NCBI RefSeq assembly: GCF_018613795.1
Contig: NZ_JAGGPN010000022.1
Coordinates: 34,083-98,082 of the forward strand
Origin: Arthrobacter sp. ISL-65
GTDB taxonomy: Bacteria; Actinomycetota; Actinomycetes; Actinomycetales; Micrococcaceae
Reading direction: 5' to 3'
Length of the DNA stretch: 64,000 nt
Under the pieces are notes generated by a model. The model was not told the origin of the DNA, ran no database searches, and saw nothing but the letters and a program-made list of their open reading frames with translations. A program made the translations under genes and the position numbers. Every line of letters starts with the position of its first letter. Position 1 is the stretch's first letter. Shown here one piece after another: positions 7,009-14,654 of this stretch.

Positions 7009-9807
7009 CTAGTGGCCGGCGTCGTACCAGCTGGTGCCGACGCCGATCTGGACTTCCAGCGGAACGCTGAGTTCCGCAGCGGCGGCCATCTGCTCCGTGA
7101 CGAGCTTTTCGACTGCCTCCCGTTCGCCGTTGGCCACTTCCAGCACCAGTTCGTCGTGGACCTGCAGCAGCATGCGTGACTTGAGGCCCTGTGCGGCCAG
7201 TTCCGCGTGCACGCCCAGCATGGCGCGCTTGATGATGTCCGCCGCGGAGCCCTGGATTGGCGAGTTCAGGGCGATGCGTTCGGCGTTCTCCCGCAGCTGC
7301 CGGTCCGTGCTGGTGAGGTCCGGCAGGTAGCGGCGCCGGCCCTCGATCGTGGCGGTGAAGCCGTCCACCCTTGCCTGGTCCACCACGCCGCGGAGGTAGT
7401 CCCGCACGGCACCGAACCGGTCGAAATAGTCCTTCATGAGGTTCCTGGCCTCGTCCACCGAGATCTCAAGCTGCTTGGACAGCCCGAAGGACGTCAGCCC
7501 GTAGGCCAGGCCGTAGGACATGGCCTTGACCTTGGAGCGCATCGCGCTGGTGACCTCCGCCGGCGGCACGTGGAAGATGGACGAGCCGACGAAGCGGTGC
7601 AGGTCCTCCCCCTCGCGGTAGGCCTCGATCAGGCCGGCGTCCCCGGACAGGTGCGCCATGATGCGCATCTCGATCTGCGAGTAGTCCGCGGACAGCAGGC
7701 ACTCGTAGCCGTCGCTGACCACGAAGATGCCGCGCACGCGGCGGCCCTCCTCGCTGCGGATCGGGATGTTCTGCAGGTTGGGGTTGTTGGACGAGATGCG
7801 CCCGGTGGCGGCCACGTTCTGTGCGTAGGTGGTGTGGATGCGCCCGTCCTCCGCCACAGACTTCTTCAGCGTTTCCACCATCTGCCGCAGCTTCGCCGAC
7901 TCACGGTGGGCCATGAGCTGGACCAGGAATTCATGCCCGGTCTTCTCCAGCAGGTTCTTCAGCGATGCGGCGTCCGTGGTGTAGCCGGACTTGATCTTCT
8001 TGGTCTTGGGCAGTTGCAGCTCCTCGAAGAGGACCGTCTGCAGCTGCTTCGGCGAACCGAGGTTCACCTCGTGGCCGATTGCGGCGAACGCCCGTTCCTG
8101 GGCGTCGTCGATCACCCTGGCCAGATCCGCCAGCTGTTCGTCCATCAGCTCCATGGAGACGGCGATGCCGGTCCTCTCCATGTCAGCGAGCACGCGGGCC
8201 ACCGGCAGCTCCAGCGTGGCCAGCAGGTCCTCGGCCTTGCGGTCCTTCAGTTCCGATTCGAAGAACCGGCTCAGTTTATGGACCACGGCGGCAACCTGGA
8301 CCAGCGCGCCGGACACCGCGGCGTTGTCGTCGTCGAACGACAGCTCCAGCTGGCCGGCCTTGGCGGCCTCGGGCGTGATGTGGATGTTCAGGTGGAACTG
8401 GGCCAGTTCTGCCAGTTCATAGGTGCGGCGGTCGGGCTGGATGAGGTAGCCGGAAATGGAGGTGTCATCCACCACGCCCTCCAGGTCAAAGCCACGGTTG
8501 GCCAGCGCCTTCAGCGCCGCCTTGTAGCCGTGCATCACCTTCGGGGATTCCCCGTCCCGGAGCCACTGGGCCAGCACGTTTTCCGCGTCGGCGTCCAGCG
8601 CGGTGAGGTCCACGTAGGCGGCGGCATCGTCCCGCACGATGGCGACGGCATCCGCGTCCTCGCCGATCCGGCCCTGCAGCACATCCACAGCGAGGGCGGG
8701 CCGGTGTCCTGCCCCTGCCGCGAGGAAGGCCCCGAGCGCATCCGAGTCCGTGATCATGGCGAAGTCCCTGGTCTCCAGGGGCTCGCGCTCCGGCGCAGGC
8801 GCCTCGCTCGCGTACAGATCAAAGAGCCGGGTGCGGATGGTCTTGAATTCGAGCTCGTCGAAGAGCTCCTCGACAGCCTTCTGGTCCGGCCGCGGATCAG
8901 CCAGCTCGTCCAGCGTCACCGGGAGGTCAAGGTCGGTGTGGAGCTGGTTCAGCTTGCGGTTGCGCTTGACCGCGTCCACGTTGTCCCGCAGCGCGTCCCC
9001 CACCTTCCCGCCGATGGCATCGAGGTGTTCCAGCACGCCTTCGAGGCCGCCGTAGAGATTGATCCACTTGGCGGCCGTCTTGGGTCCGACACCGGGGACG
9101 CCCGGCAGGTTGTCAGCGGTCTCCCCCACCAGGGCGGCGAGGTCCGAATACCGGGAGGGGCTGACGAAGTACTTCGCCTCGATGGCGGCGGCGTCCATGC
9201 GCGGGATGTCGCTGACGCCCTTCCTCGGGTAAAGCACGAACACGTTGTCCGTGATGAGCTGGAAGGCGTCACGGTCGCCGGACACGAGCAGGACCTCGTA
9301 ACCGGCCTTTTCCCCCATGGCTGCGAGCGTGGCCAGGATGTCGTCCGCCTCGTAACCGGGCATCTTGATGGTCTTGATGCCCCACGCGCCCATGACCTGG
9401 TCGATGAGGTCGATCTGGCCGCTCATTTCGCGGGGCGTCTCGTTGCGGCCGCCCTTGTAGTCGCTGTACTCGGCCTTGCGGTGGGTGGTGTCGTCCGAGA
9501 CGTCGAAGGCGACCGCGACGTGGGTGGGCTTTTGTTCCTTGATCAGGTTGATGAGCATGGACGTGAAGCCGTGGATCGCGTTGGTGTGCTGGCCCCGGGC
9601 GGTGGAGAACTTGTCGGCCGGGAGGGCAAAGAAGGCCCGGAAGGCCATGGAGTGCCCGTCCAGCACCAGAAGCCGGGGCTGCTCCGTCAGGGGAACTACG
9701 GGGGCCTCGGTGGCCGACACCGACGGGGCGTCAGGCGAGGACACCGCGATGTCCTGAAGGGTCTGGGTTGTGGACGGAATTGGGGCCGGTTTGGTTGTTT
9801 CACTCAC
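7009..9807 (-). CDS. polA: DNA polymerase I
   Basis: A 932-residue family A polymerase used in gap filling and Okazaki-fragment maturation. The N-terminal 300 residues are the 5'-3' exonuclease (LLVLDGHSMAFRAFFALP, GYEADDILATLA, GDRDAFQLI, GVPGVGPKTAAKW). The polymerase motifs are motif A DYSQIEMRIMAHLSGD, motif B RSKVKAMSYGLAYG and motif C QVHDELVLEV. The middle domain keeps the 3'-5' exonuclease fold, but the expected D-x-E reads D-V-L (ALAVDVLQGR), so proofreading is probably lost, as in mycobacterial Pol I. The GTG start is chosen over an ATG seven codons upstream because it follows TAGGCT by seven bases and avoids overlap with the divergent thioesterase gene. Confidence 0.96.
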   Translation of the reverse strand: MSETTKPAPIPSTTQTLQDIAVSSPDAPSVSATEAPVVPLTEQPRLLVLDGHSMAFRAFFALPADKFSTARGQHTNAIHGFTSMLINLIKEQKPTHVAVAFDVSDDTTHRKAEYSDYKGGRNETPREMSGQIDLIDQVMGAWGIKTIKMPGYEADDILATLAAMGEKAGYEVLLVSGDRDAFQLITDNVFVLYPRKGVSDIPRMDAAAIEAKYFVSPSRYSDLAALVGETADNLPGVPGVGPKTAAKWINLYGGLEGVLEHLDAIGGKVGDALRDNVDAVKRNRKLNQLHTDLDLPVTLDELADPRPDQKAVEELFDELEFKTIRTRLFDLYASEAPAPEREPLETRDFAMITDSDALGAFLAAGAGHRPALAVDVLQGRIGEDADAVAIVRDDAAAYVDLTALDADAENVLAQWLRDGESPKVMHGYKAALKALANRGFDLEGVVDDTSISGYLIQPDRRTYELAELAQFHLNIHITPEAAKAGQLELSFDDDNAAVSGALVQVAAVVHKLSRFFESELKDRKAEDLLATLELPVARVLADMERTGIAVSMELMDEQLADLARVIDDAQERAFAAIGHEVNLGSPKQLQTVLFEELQLPKTKKIKSGYTTDAASLKNLLEKTGHEFLVQLMAHRESAKLRQMVETLKKSVAEDGRIHTTYAQNVAATGRISSNNPNLQNIPIRSEEGRRVRGIFVVSDGYECLLSADYSQIEMRIMAHLSGDAGLIEAYREGEDLHRFVGSSIFHVPPAEVTSAMRSKVKAMSYGLAYGLTSFGLSKQLEISVDEARNLMKDYFDRFGAVRDYLRGVVDQARVDGFTATIEGRRRYLPDLTSTDRQLRENAERIALNSPIQGSAADIIKRAMLGVHAELAAQGLKSRMLLQVHDELVLEVANGEREAVEKLVTEQMAAAAELSVPLEVQIGVGTSWYDAGH

Positions 9808-9814
9808 AGGTGCC

Positions 9815-9820
9815 AGCCTA
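9815..9820 (-). promoter_or_regulatory. Leaderless -10 box of polA
   Basis: TAGGCT on the minus strand lies seven bases before the GTG at 9807. The same 20 bases also form the upstream region of the divergent thioesterase gene. Confidence 0.5.
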
Positions 9821-9826
9821 GTTGCC

Positions 9827-10405
9827 ATGATGGACAATTTCACGCCCAGCCCTGCCGGTGAGGCCAGTCCCACAGAGGCAAGCGCGGCGGCGGAAGCACG
9901 CTCTGCCGTCGAAACGCCTGCCGCGGTTGAGGCGCCCGACGCGGTGGAAGCCGCGGCCGAAGCCGACTTCAGGGAAGAGCTGTCTGAGGCGGGCGTCCCC
10001 GAACACCTGCACGACTGGCTCGCCGAGTACGGCATCGGCGCCCTCGTGGTGAAGATGGGGATCCGGTTCCTGGAGATGAGCCCTGAACGGTGCGTTGCCA
10101 CGATGCCGGTGGAGGGGAACACGCAGGTGGCCGGGATCCTGCACGGCGGCGCGCACGTGGTGCTGGCCGAGACCCTGGGATCGTTTGCCGCCGGGATGCA
10201 CGCCGGTCCCGGCCGCCAGGCGCTGGGCATCGAGGTCGGCGCCACGCACCACCGTGCCGTTTCGGCGGGCACGGTGACCGGAACGTGCACGGCCATCCAC
10301 CTGGGCCGCACGCTGACCACGCACGAAATCGTGATGACCGACGAGCAGGGGCGCCGGCTGTCCACGGCGCGCATCACCAACCTCATCCGTGACATCGGCC
10401 GGTAG
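9827..10405 (+). CDS. PaaI-type hotdog-fold thioesterase
   Basis: A protein of about 192 residues whose last 140 residues form a PaaI/YdiI-type hotdog domain. The segment VAGILHGGAHVVLAETLGS holds the His-Gly-Gly helix of the 4-hydroxybenzoyl-CoA thioesterase superfamily, and the later part is LGIEVGATHHRAVSAG. Such enzymes hydrolyse aryl- or acyl-CoA thioesters; PaaI acts on phenylacetyl-CoA derivatives and others on menaquinone intermediates. The first 45 residues are Ala/Glu-rich and low-complexity, so the true start could be further in. Two adjacent ATGs (9827, 9830) are possible and neither has a good ribosome-binding sequence. The gene is divergent from polA. Confidence 0.82.
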   Translation: MMDNFTPSPAGEASPTEASAAAEARSAVETPAAVEAPDAVEAAAEADFREELSEAGVPEHLHDWLAEYGIGALVVKMGIRFLEMSPERCVATMPVEGNTQVAGILHGGAHVVLAETLGSFAAGMHAGPGRQALGIEVGATHHRAVSAGTVTGTCTAIHLGRTLTTHEIVMTDEQGRRLSTARITNLIRDIGR

Positions 10406-10442
10406 GCCGTCCGCTGAGCAGCGCCGGTAGCGGCAGAAGAAG

Positions 10443-10991
10443 CTAGCGCCCGGGCCAGCGGTACCGGAGCTCCACGATCCCCCGCCCCTGGGGACGCGCC
10501 TCCTGCAACTCAAGTGGCGCCGTCGGGCCCTGGACGAGGGGAAGCAGCCGCTTTCCCGCGCCGAGCACCACGGGAATGATCGATACGATCAGCTCGTCCA
10601 GAAGGCCGGCGCCGGCGAACTGGGCGGCGAGGTCGCCGCCGCCCACGACCCAGATGTTTTTGCCGGCGGTGTCGCGCCAGAGGTCGTCAATGAATTCGGT
10701 CACCTCGCCGCGGACGAACGTGATGTCGGCCCCCGGTGGGGCGCTGAACTCGTGGTGCGTGAAGATCCAGCAGGGTGTGCCGGGGTAGGGCCAGTTGCCG
10801 GGTTCGTGCTCCATCAGCCACTCGTAGGTGGTCCCGCCCATGACGATGCAGCCGACGCCGGACATGAAGGCGTCGTAGCTTTCCTTGCCGCCTTCGAAGC
10901 CGTCGAACTGCAGCAGCCAGGCAAGATCGTCGTCTGCCGTGGCAATGAAGCCGTCGAGGGAGGACGCAACGTAATACTGGACACTGGCCAT
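10443..10991 (-). CDS. Dihydrofolate reductase/RibD C-terminal domain protein
   Basis: A 182-residue NADPH-dependent reductase-like protein: MASVQYYVASSLDGFIATADDDLAWL at the N-terminus, IVMGGTTYEWLM near residue 50, and KNIWVVGGGDLAAQFAGAGLLDELIVSIIPVVLG near residue 115. This is the RibD_C/DHFR-like fold seen in many stand-alone actinobacterial reductases annotated YyaP/YwjB-like. The substrate is unknown. It is not the housekeeping folate enzyme, since the folate-site residues are not recognisable. The ATG lies six bases after TAGGCT, which suggests a leaderless transcript. It converges on the thioesterase gene with 37 bases between stops. Confidence 0.85.
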   Translation of the reverse strand: MASVQYYVASSLDGFIATADDDLAWLLQFDGFEGGKESYDAFMSGVGCIVMGGTTYEWLMEHEPGNWPYPGTPCWIFTHHEFSAPPGADITFVRGEVTEFIDDLWRDTAGKNIWVVGGGDLAAQFAGAGLLDELIVSIIPVVLGAGKRLLPLVQGPTAPLELQEARPQGRGIVELRYRWPGR

Positions 10992-10997
10992 GGGCCC

Positions 10998-11003
10998 AGC
11001 CTA
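10998..11003 (-). promoter_or_regulatory. Leaderless -10 box of the RibD-like reductase gene
   Basis: TAGGCT on the minus strand, six bases before the ATG at 10991. No ribosome-binding sequence lies between them. Confidence 0.5.
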
Positions 11004-11080
11004 GCCACTCCGGTTCAGCGTTCCCAGAGCGGCACAGGGCGGCGCCGTTCCACAGGCGGTCCGTCGCCGGACGGGCCCGG

Positions 11081-11302
11081 TTAGCCGCTGAAGTACGGAA
11101 TGATCAGGTAAAGCCCGAACAGCACGGCGATGCCACTTAGCCCGAAGCATGCATAGGCGAGGTACCGGACCCATCCGGGCGCAGCCACCTGGCGGTCACC
11201 GGCGATGGCCGTAAGCCGAACGCCGAGGGAATAGAGGACCACAAGGGTCACAGCGGCTACCAGCGTGGCGCCGGCTACGGTGAGGAGTTCCAACCACTTC
11301 AT
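11081..11302 (-). CDS. Small membrane protein translationally coupled to the Pit transporter
   Basis: A 73-residue protein with two hydrophobic segments, roughly residues 4-26 (LTVAGATLVAAVTLVVLYSL) and 47-70 (YLAYACFGLSGIAVLFGLYL). A short polar loop containing GDRQVAAPGW joins them. The start codon overlaps the stop of the upstream Pit gene by four bases (ATGA), so translation is probably coupled. I recognise no named family. Co-translation suggests an accessory subunit of the phosphate transporter, but that is inference from position. Confidence 0.75.
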   Translation of the reverse strand: MKWLELLTVAGATLVAAVTLVVLYSLGVRLTAIAGDRQVAAPGWVRYLAYACFGLSGIAVLFGLYLIIPYFSG

Positions 11303-12525
11303 CGCTGCGGGTCCTTCGGGTTGTTCTTGGCGCGCTCGGCGGCGCGTGCCCTGGCGAGGGCCTTCTTCTTGGCCCAGCGGACTGCCTGCCCGGCCTCTTC
11401 GACCTCCACGGCGTTGTGATGGCCCACCTCGGATTTTCGGGATACCAGGAACATGTACAGCACGGCCCCGGTGCCGGCGACGGCTGCGATCACCACACCG
11501 ACGATCCCGGTCTTGACCAGCAGCGCCGTCAAGGCACCAACGATGCCGGCGGCCGGCAGCGTGAAGAGCCAGCCGAGGGCGATCCGTCCCACCATGCCCC
11601 AGCGAACGGTCGTGCCCCGGCGGCCCATGCCGGAGCCGATCACGGATCCGGAGGCCACCTGCGTGGTGGACAGGGCAAAGCCCAGGTGCGAGGACGCAAG
11701 AATGGCGGACGCGGTGCTCGATTCGGCCGCAAAGCCCTGGGCGGGCTTCACCTCGGTGAGTCCGGCACCCATGGTCCTGATGATTCGCCAGCCACCGGCG
11801 TAGGTTCCGATGGCAATGGCCAACGCGCAGGCCGCGATCACCCAGAGCTGCGGACCCGAACCGGGCTCCTGCGTTCCGGCCGAGATCAGCACAAGGGTGA
11901 TAATGCCCATGGTCTTCTGGGCGTCGTTCGTACCGTGGGCCAGCGCCACCAGGCTGGACGTGAAGATCTGGCCGGTCCGGAAGCCGCCGCGCTTCTGCGT
12001 AAGCTTGCTGCCCGTCTCCGGATCATGCCGTGACGTGAGTGCGTAGGCGATGCGGGTGCAGATGTAGGCCACAAGTCCGGCAATGACGGGGGCGAAGACA
12101 GCGGGAAGAATGACTTTTTGCAGCAGTGTTTCCAGATTGACGGAGTGGAAGCCGATGCCGGCGATCGCCGCGCCGATTAGACCTCCGAAGAGCGCATGGG
12201 ATGAGCTGGACGGCAGACCCTTCAGCCACGTGATCATGTTCCACAGGACGGCGCCCATGAGGCCGGCGAAAATTATGTCCGGAGTGATCTGTATTCCGCC
12301 GGACCCTTCGCGGATGATACCGCCCGAGACCGTTTTGGCAACTTCCGTGGACAGAAAGGCGCCAACCAGGTTCAGGACCGCGGCTAGTGCAACCGCAGTC
12401 TTGGGCTTGATGGCACCGGTGGCAATGGGCGTGGCCATCGCGTTTGCGGTGTCATGGAACCCGTTCGTGAAGTCGAAAAATAGTGCCAGCGCAATGACCA
12501 GCGCCACCATGAAGGTGATGTCCAC
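11299..12525 (-). CDS. pit: Low-affinity inorganic phosphate transporter, Pit family
   Basis: A 408-residue integral membrane protein of the PHO4/PiT family, which imports metal-phosphate complexes with protons. The two family signature repeats are visible: FDFTNGFHDTANAMATPIATGA near residue 20 and ALAHGTNDAQKTMGIITL near residue 195. About ten hydrophobic helices surround a central charged loop. The C-terminus is basic and cytoplasmic (RWAKKKALARARAAERAK). The GTG start is supported by its match to family N-termini. A PHO-box-like direct repeat lies 60-85 bases upstream. A small membrane protein follows with a four-base overlap. Confidence 0.93.
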   Translation of the reverse strand: MDITFMVALVIALALFFDFTNGFHDTANAMATPIATGAIKPKTAVALAAVLNLVGAFLSTEVAKTVSGGIIREGSGGIQITPDIIFAGLMGAVLWNMITWLKGLPSSSSHALFGGLIGAAIAGIGFHSVNLETLLQKVILPAVFAPVIAGLVAYICTRIAYALTSRHDPETGSKLTQKRGGFRTGQIFTSSLVALAHGTNDAQKTMGIITLVLISAGTQEPGSGPQLWVIAACALAIAIGTYAGGWRIIRTMGAGLTEVKPAQGFAAESSTASAILASSHLGFALSTTQVASGSVIGSGMGRRGTTVRWGMVGRIALGWLFTLPAAGIVGALTALLVKTGIVGVVIAAVAGTGAVLYMFLVSRKSEVGHHNAVEVEEAGQAVRWAKKKALARARAAERAKNNPKDPQR

Positions 12526-12587
12526 CTGTTGCCCAATCTGCAGAGTCTACGTACAGCAGTTCCACTTCCCCTGCCTGCACTGCACAG

Positions 12588-12609
12588 CATAGTTCACCCG
12601 CTGTTTAAG
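12588..12609 (-). promoter_or_regulatory. Candidate PHO box and promoter of pit
   Basis: On the plus strand GTTCACC (12592-12598) and GTTTAAG (12603-12609) are spaced 11 bases apart, the repeat unit reported for PhoP boxes in Streptomyces. The first unit is a perfect match and the second matches four of seven positions. A minus-strand TATGCT (12593-12588) overlaps the box and could be the pit -10. A second candidate -10, TAGACT, lies closer to the gene. Confidence 0.35.
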
Positions 12610-12712
12610 AAAACGTCTGGGGGTGGGGTAGCGGAGTTGCAGAGCGGGCTTGAAACCTTATCGATGGTACGCGTCCTGCAGACGAGGTCAAACCTGCAAG
12701 GCCCAGACTCTG

Positions 12713-13276
12713 TCACACCTGCCGGTCCGGGGGCCGGGAGAAGGCGCGGATGGCCTCCAGATGACGCGGCGACAGTCCGGTCCGGGGGTCCGGCGAGACC
12801 AGCAAGGCACGGCGGCCAAGGATCCGCGCCCAAGCCTGGGCACGGCCCTCGAAGGCGAGCTGGTCGTCCACCCAGATGATCCGCTCCGGCGTGTTCCTGC
12901 CCACATCCGCCTGGATGGCTTCCAGCTTCCACCATTCCGCGCCGCTTCCCGCCCCGTCCGCGGTAAGCACCGGCCACGAGCTTCCCTCCAGTCCGGTGAC
13001 CGGGCAGAGTACGGCGGGCGCCAGCTCCTCCCAGCTGGTGAGCCAGACGCAGCGGAGTCCGGGCCGCAGTGACAGCCGGTTCAGGGCCGCCACCAGCTCC
13101 GCCGCGTAGGCAACTTCCAGCATCCCGGCGTAGGCGTAACGCCAGGCCGAGCCCCACGGCGTAGTGCCCGTGGGGCCGAACGGGCAGACCACGCCGTCGA
13201 CATCCAGGTAGAGGGTCACCCTGTTCCCGGTGCCTCCACTCAGCGCGGTGTCTTCATTCCGCGCGGCATTTCCCAC
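12713..13276 (-). CDS. HAD-superfamily-like hydrolase
   Basis: A 187-residue protein with the HAD nucleophile motif LYLDVDGVV (Asp25 and Asp27), a later WLTSWEE segment corresponding to motif II, and IIWVDDQLAFE corresponding to the acidic motif IV. The cap domain is minimal. Proteins of this layout occur in actinobacteria as stand-alone HAD phosphatases of unknown substrate; some relatives belong to HAD domains associated with RNA repair. The GTG start follows GGAGGAATGCC, a good ribosome-binding sequence. The gene lies upstream of pit on the same strand with a 187-base gap, so a shared transcript is uncertain. Confidence 0.75.
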   Translation of the reverse strand: MGNAARNEDTALSGGTGNRVTLYLDVDGVVCPFGPTGTTPWGSAWRYAYAGMLEVAYAAELVAALNRLSLRPGLRCVWLTSWEELAPAVLCPVTGLEGSSWPVLTADGAGSGAEWWKLEAIQADVGRNTPERIIWVDDQLAFEGRAQAWARILGRRALLVSPDPRTGLSPRHLEAIRAFSRPPDRQV

Positions 13277-13397
13277 GGCATTCCTCCAACGCCTGCAACC
13301 GGCGCTGAACCTAACGCTACGGAACGCCCGCAGGGCGGGGCAATGCCCCCAGACTCCAGGCTCTGCTAGGACGCCGCTGCGCTACAGCGCCGCCCGG

Positions 13398-14654
13398 TTA
13401 CGCCGGAACCTTCGCCCCCACGGTCGACGCCGGCACGGCAGCGGCGGGCACGCCGTCGCCGTCCTGGCCGTACAGCCAGTCGTTGTACTGGAAGTCGTTG
13501 TCCTTCCGGCTCTTGAAGAGCAGGTTGCGCAGGGTGCGTGCCAGCCCCGAGACGTGCCAGGTCTCGCCCCAGATCCGCGCGGTGCGCTGGACCCGGGCGG
13601 TGCGGCCTGCGCGGAGGTTGTTGAATTCCTGGATTGCATCGTCCCAGGCTGCCGGGTTGACGCCGTCCGGGGTGAACACAGTGCCGTTGCTGACGTCCTG
13701 CAGCGCGGCTGCGTCCTCCAGAGCCTGGCAGGCCCCCTGGGCGAGGTACTGGAGCATCGGATGCGCCGCGTCGCCCATCAGCACCATCCGGCCGGCGACC
13801 CAGCTTTCGATCGGGTCGCGGTCGTACATGGGCCAGCGCATGCTGGTACCCAGGTTCTTCAGCGCTTCCTGGACGGCGGGGACGCAATCCTTGTACGCGG
13901 CCTCCAGCTCGTCCACTCCCCCGTACTGCTCTTCGCCGCGTTCGAAGGAGGGTGATTTGAAGACGGCCACAGTGTTCAGCAGCTCGCCTTTGCGCAGCGG
14001 ATACTGCACGAGGTGGCAGTCCGGTCCGAGGTAGACGATAACGTCCTCCAGGTCGGCCTTGGGAGTATTTTCGGTGATCGGCACGGTGCCGCGGTAGGCA
14101 ACGTAGGCCGATGAGACCGGTTCGTCGCTGGCCACGAGCGGACGCAGGGTGGACTTGAGTCCGTCGGCACCGATCACGACGTCGGCCTCGTAGTCCACGC
14201 CGGCGGCGGTGTGGGCCACGCCGCGGCCGTTCACGGTTTCAACGCTCTCGACCATGACGTCGTTGACAAGCTTGACCCCCGCCGCCTCACAGCCTTCGAG
14301 GAGGACCCGGTGCAGATCGCTGCGGTGGATCACGACGTACGGCGCACCGTAGCGTTCGGCGAATTCCCCGCCAAGGGACTGCCGGGTGAGTTCCTCGCCG
14401 GTGACGGCATCGCGGAACACCAGGTGCTTGGGCTGGACACCTATCTCAAGCGCCTTTTCCAGCAGGCCCCAGCGCCGGAGGACGCGGGCGGCGTTGGGGG
14501 CCATCTGCAGCCCCGCGCCGACCTCACCGAATTCAGGGGCCCGCTCCACGAGGGTGACGTTGGCGCCGTTTTCACGCAGCGCGAGGGCGCCGGCCAATCC
14601 GGCCATTCCCCCTCCGATGACGAGGACATCGGTGGACGAGGCGTGCTCAGACAT
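13398..14654 (-). CDS. 3-hydroxybenzoate 6-hydroxylase (FAD monooxygenase)
   Basis: A 418-residue class A flavoprotein hydroxylase that would convert 3-hydroxybenzoate to gentisate using NADH and oxygen. The FAD-binding motif VLVIGGGMAGLAGALAL is at the N-terminus. The DG motif (VVIGADGLKSTLR) lies near residue 170 and the second FAD motif (GDAAHPMLQYLAQGACQALEDA) near residue 295. Segments such as EFGEVGAGLQ, HRSDLH and WPMYDRDPIESWV resemble, from memory, the Rhodococcus enzyme. The gene order with gentisate dioxygenase strongly supports the assignment; salicylate hydroxylase is the main alternative. The ATG follows AACAGGAGCAAACA. It overlaps the 3' end of the transporter gene by eight bases, so the two form an operon. 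Confidence 0.88.
   Translation of the reverse strand: MSEHASSTDVLVIGGGMAGLAGALALRENGANVTLVERAPEFGEVGAGLQMAPNAARVLRRWGLLEKALEIGVQPKHLVFRDAVTGEELTRQSLGGEFAERYGAPYVVIHRSDLHRVLLEGCEAAGVKLVNDVMVESVETVNGRGVAHTAAGVDYEADVVIGADGLKSTLRPLVASDEPVSSAYVAYRGTVPITENTPKADLEDVIVYLGPDCHLVQYPLRKGELLNTVAVFKSPSFERGEEQYGGVDELEAAYKDCVPAVQEALKNLGTSMRWPMYDRDPIESWVAGRMVLMGDAAHPMLQYLAQGACQALEDAAALQDVSNGTVFTPDGVNPAAWDDAIQEFNNLRAGRTARVQRTARIWGETWHVSGLARTLRNLLFKSRKDNDFQYNDWLYGQDGDGVPAAAVPASTVGAKVPA

Noticed and set aside
7207..9861. Long plus-strand open frame opposite polA
   Set aside because: It is antisense to a clearly coding polA frame with all polymerase motifs. Its composition is that of a high-GC shadow, with no recognisable domain.
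9808..10395. N-terminal extension of polA
   Set aside because: The polA frame stays open far upstream, but that stretch is antisense to the hotdog thioesterase gene. The leaderless GTG at 9807 matches family N-termini.
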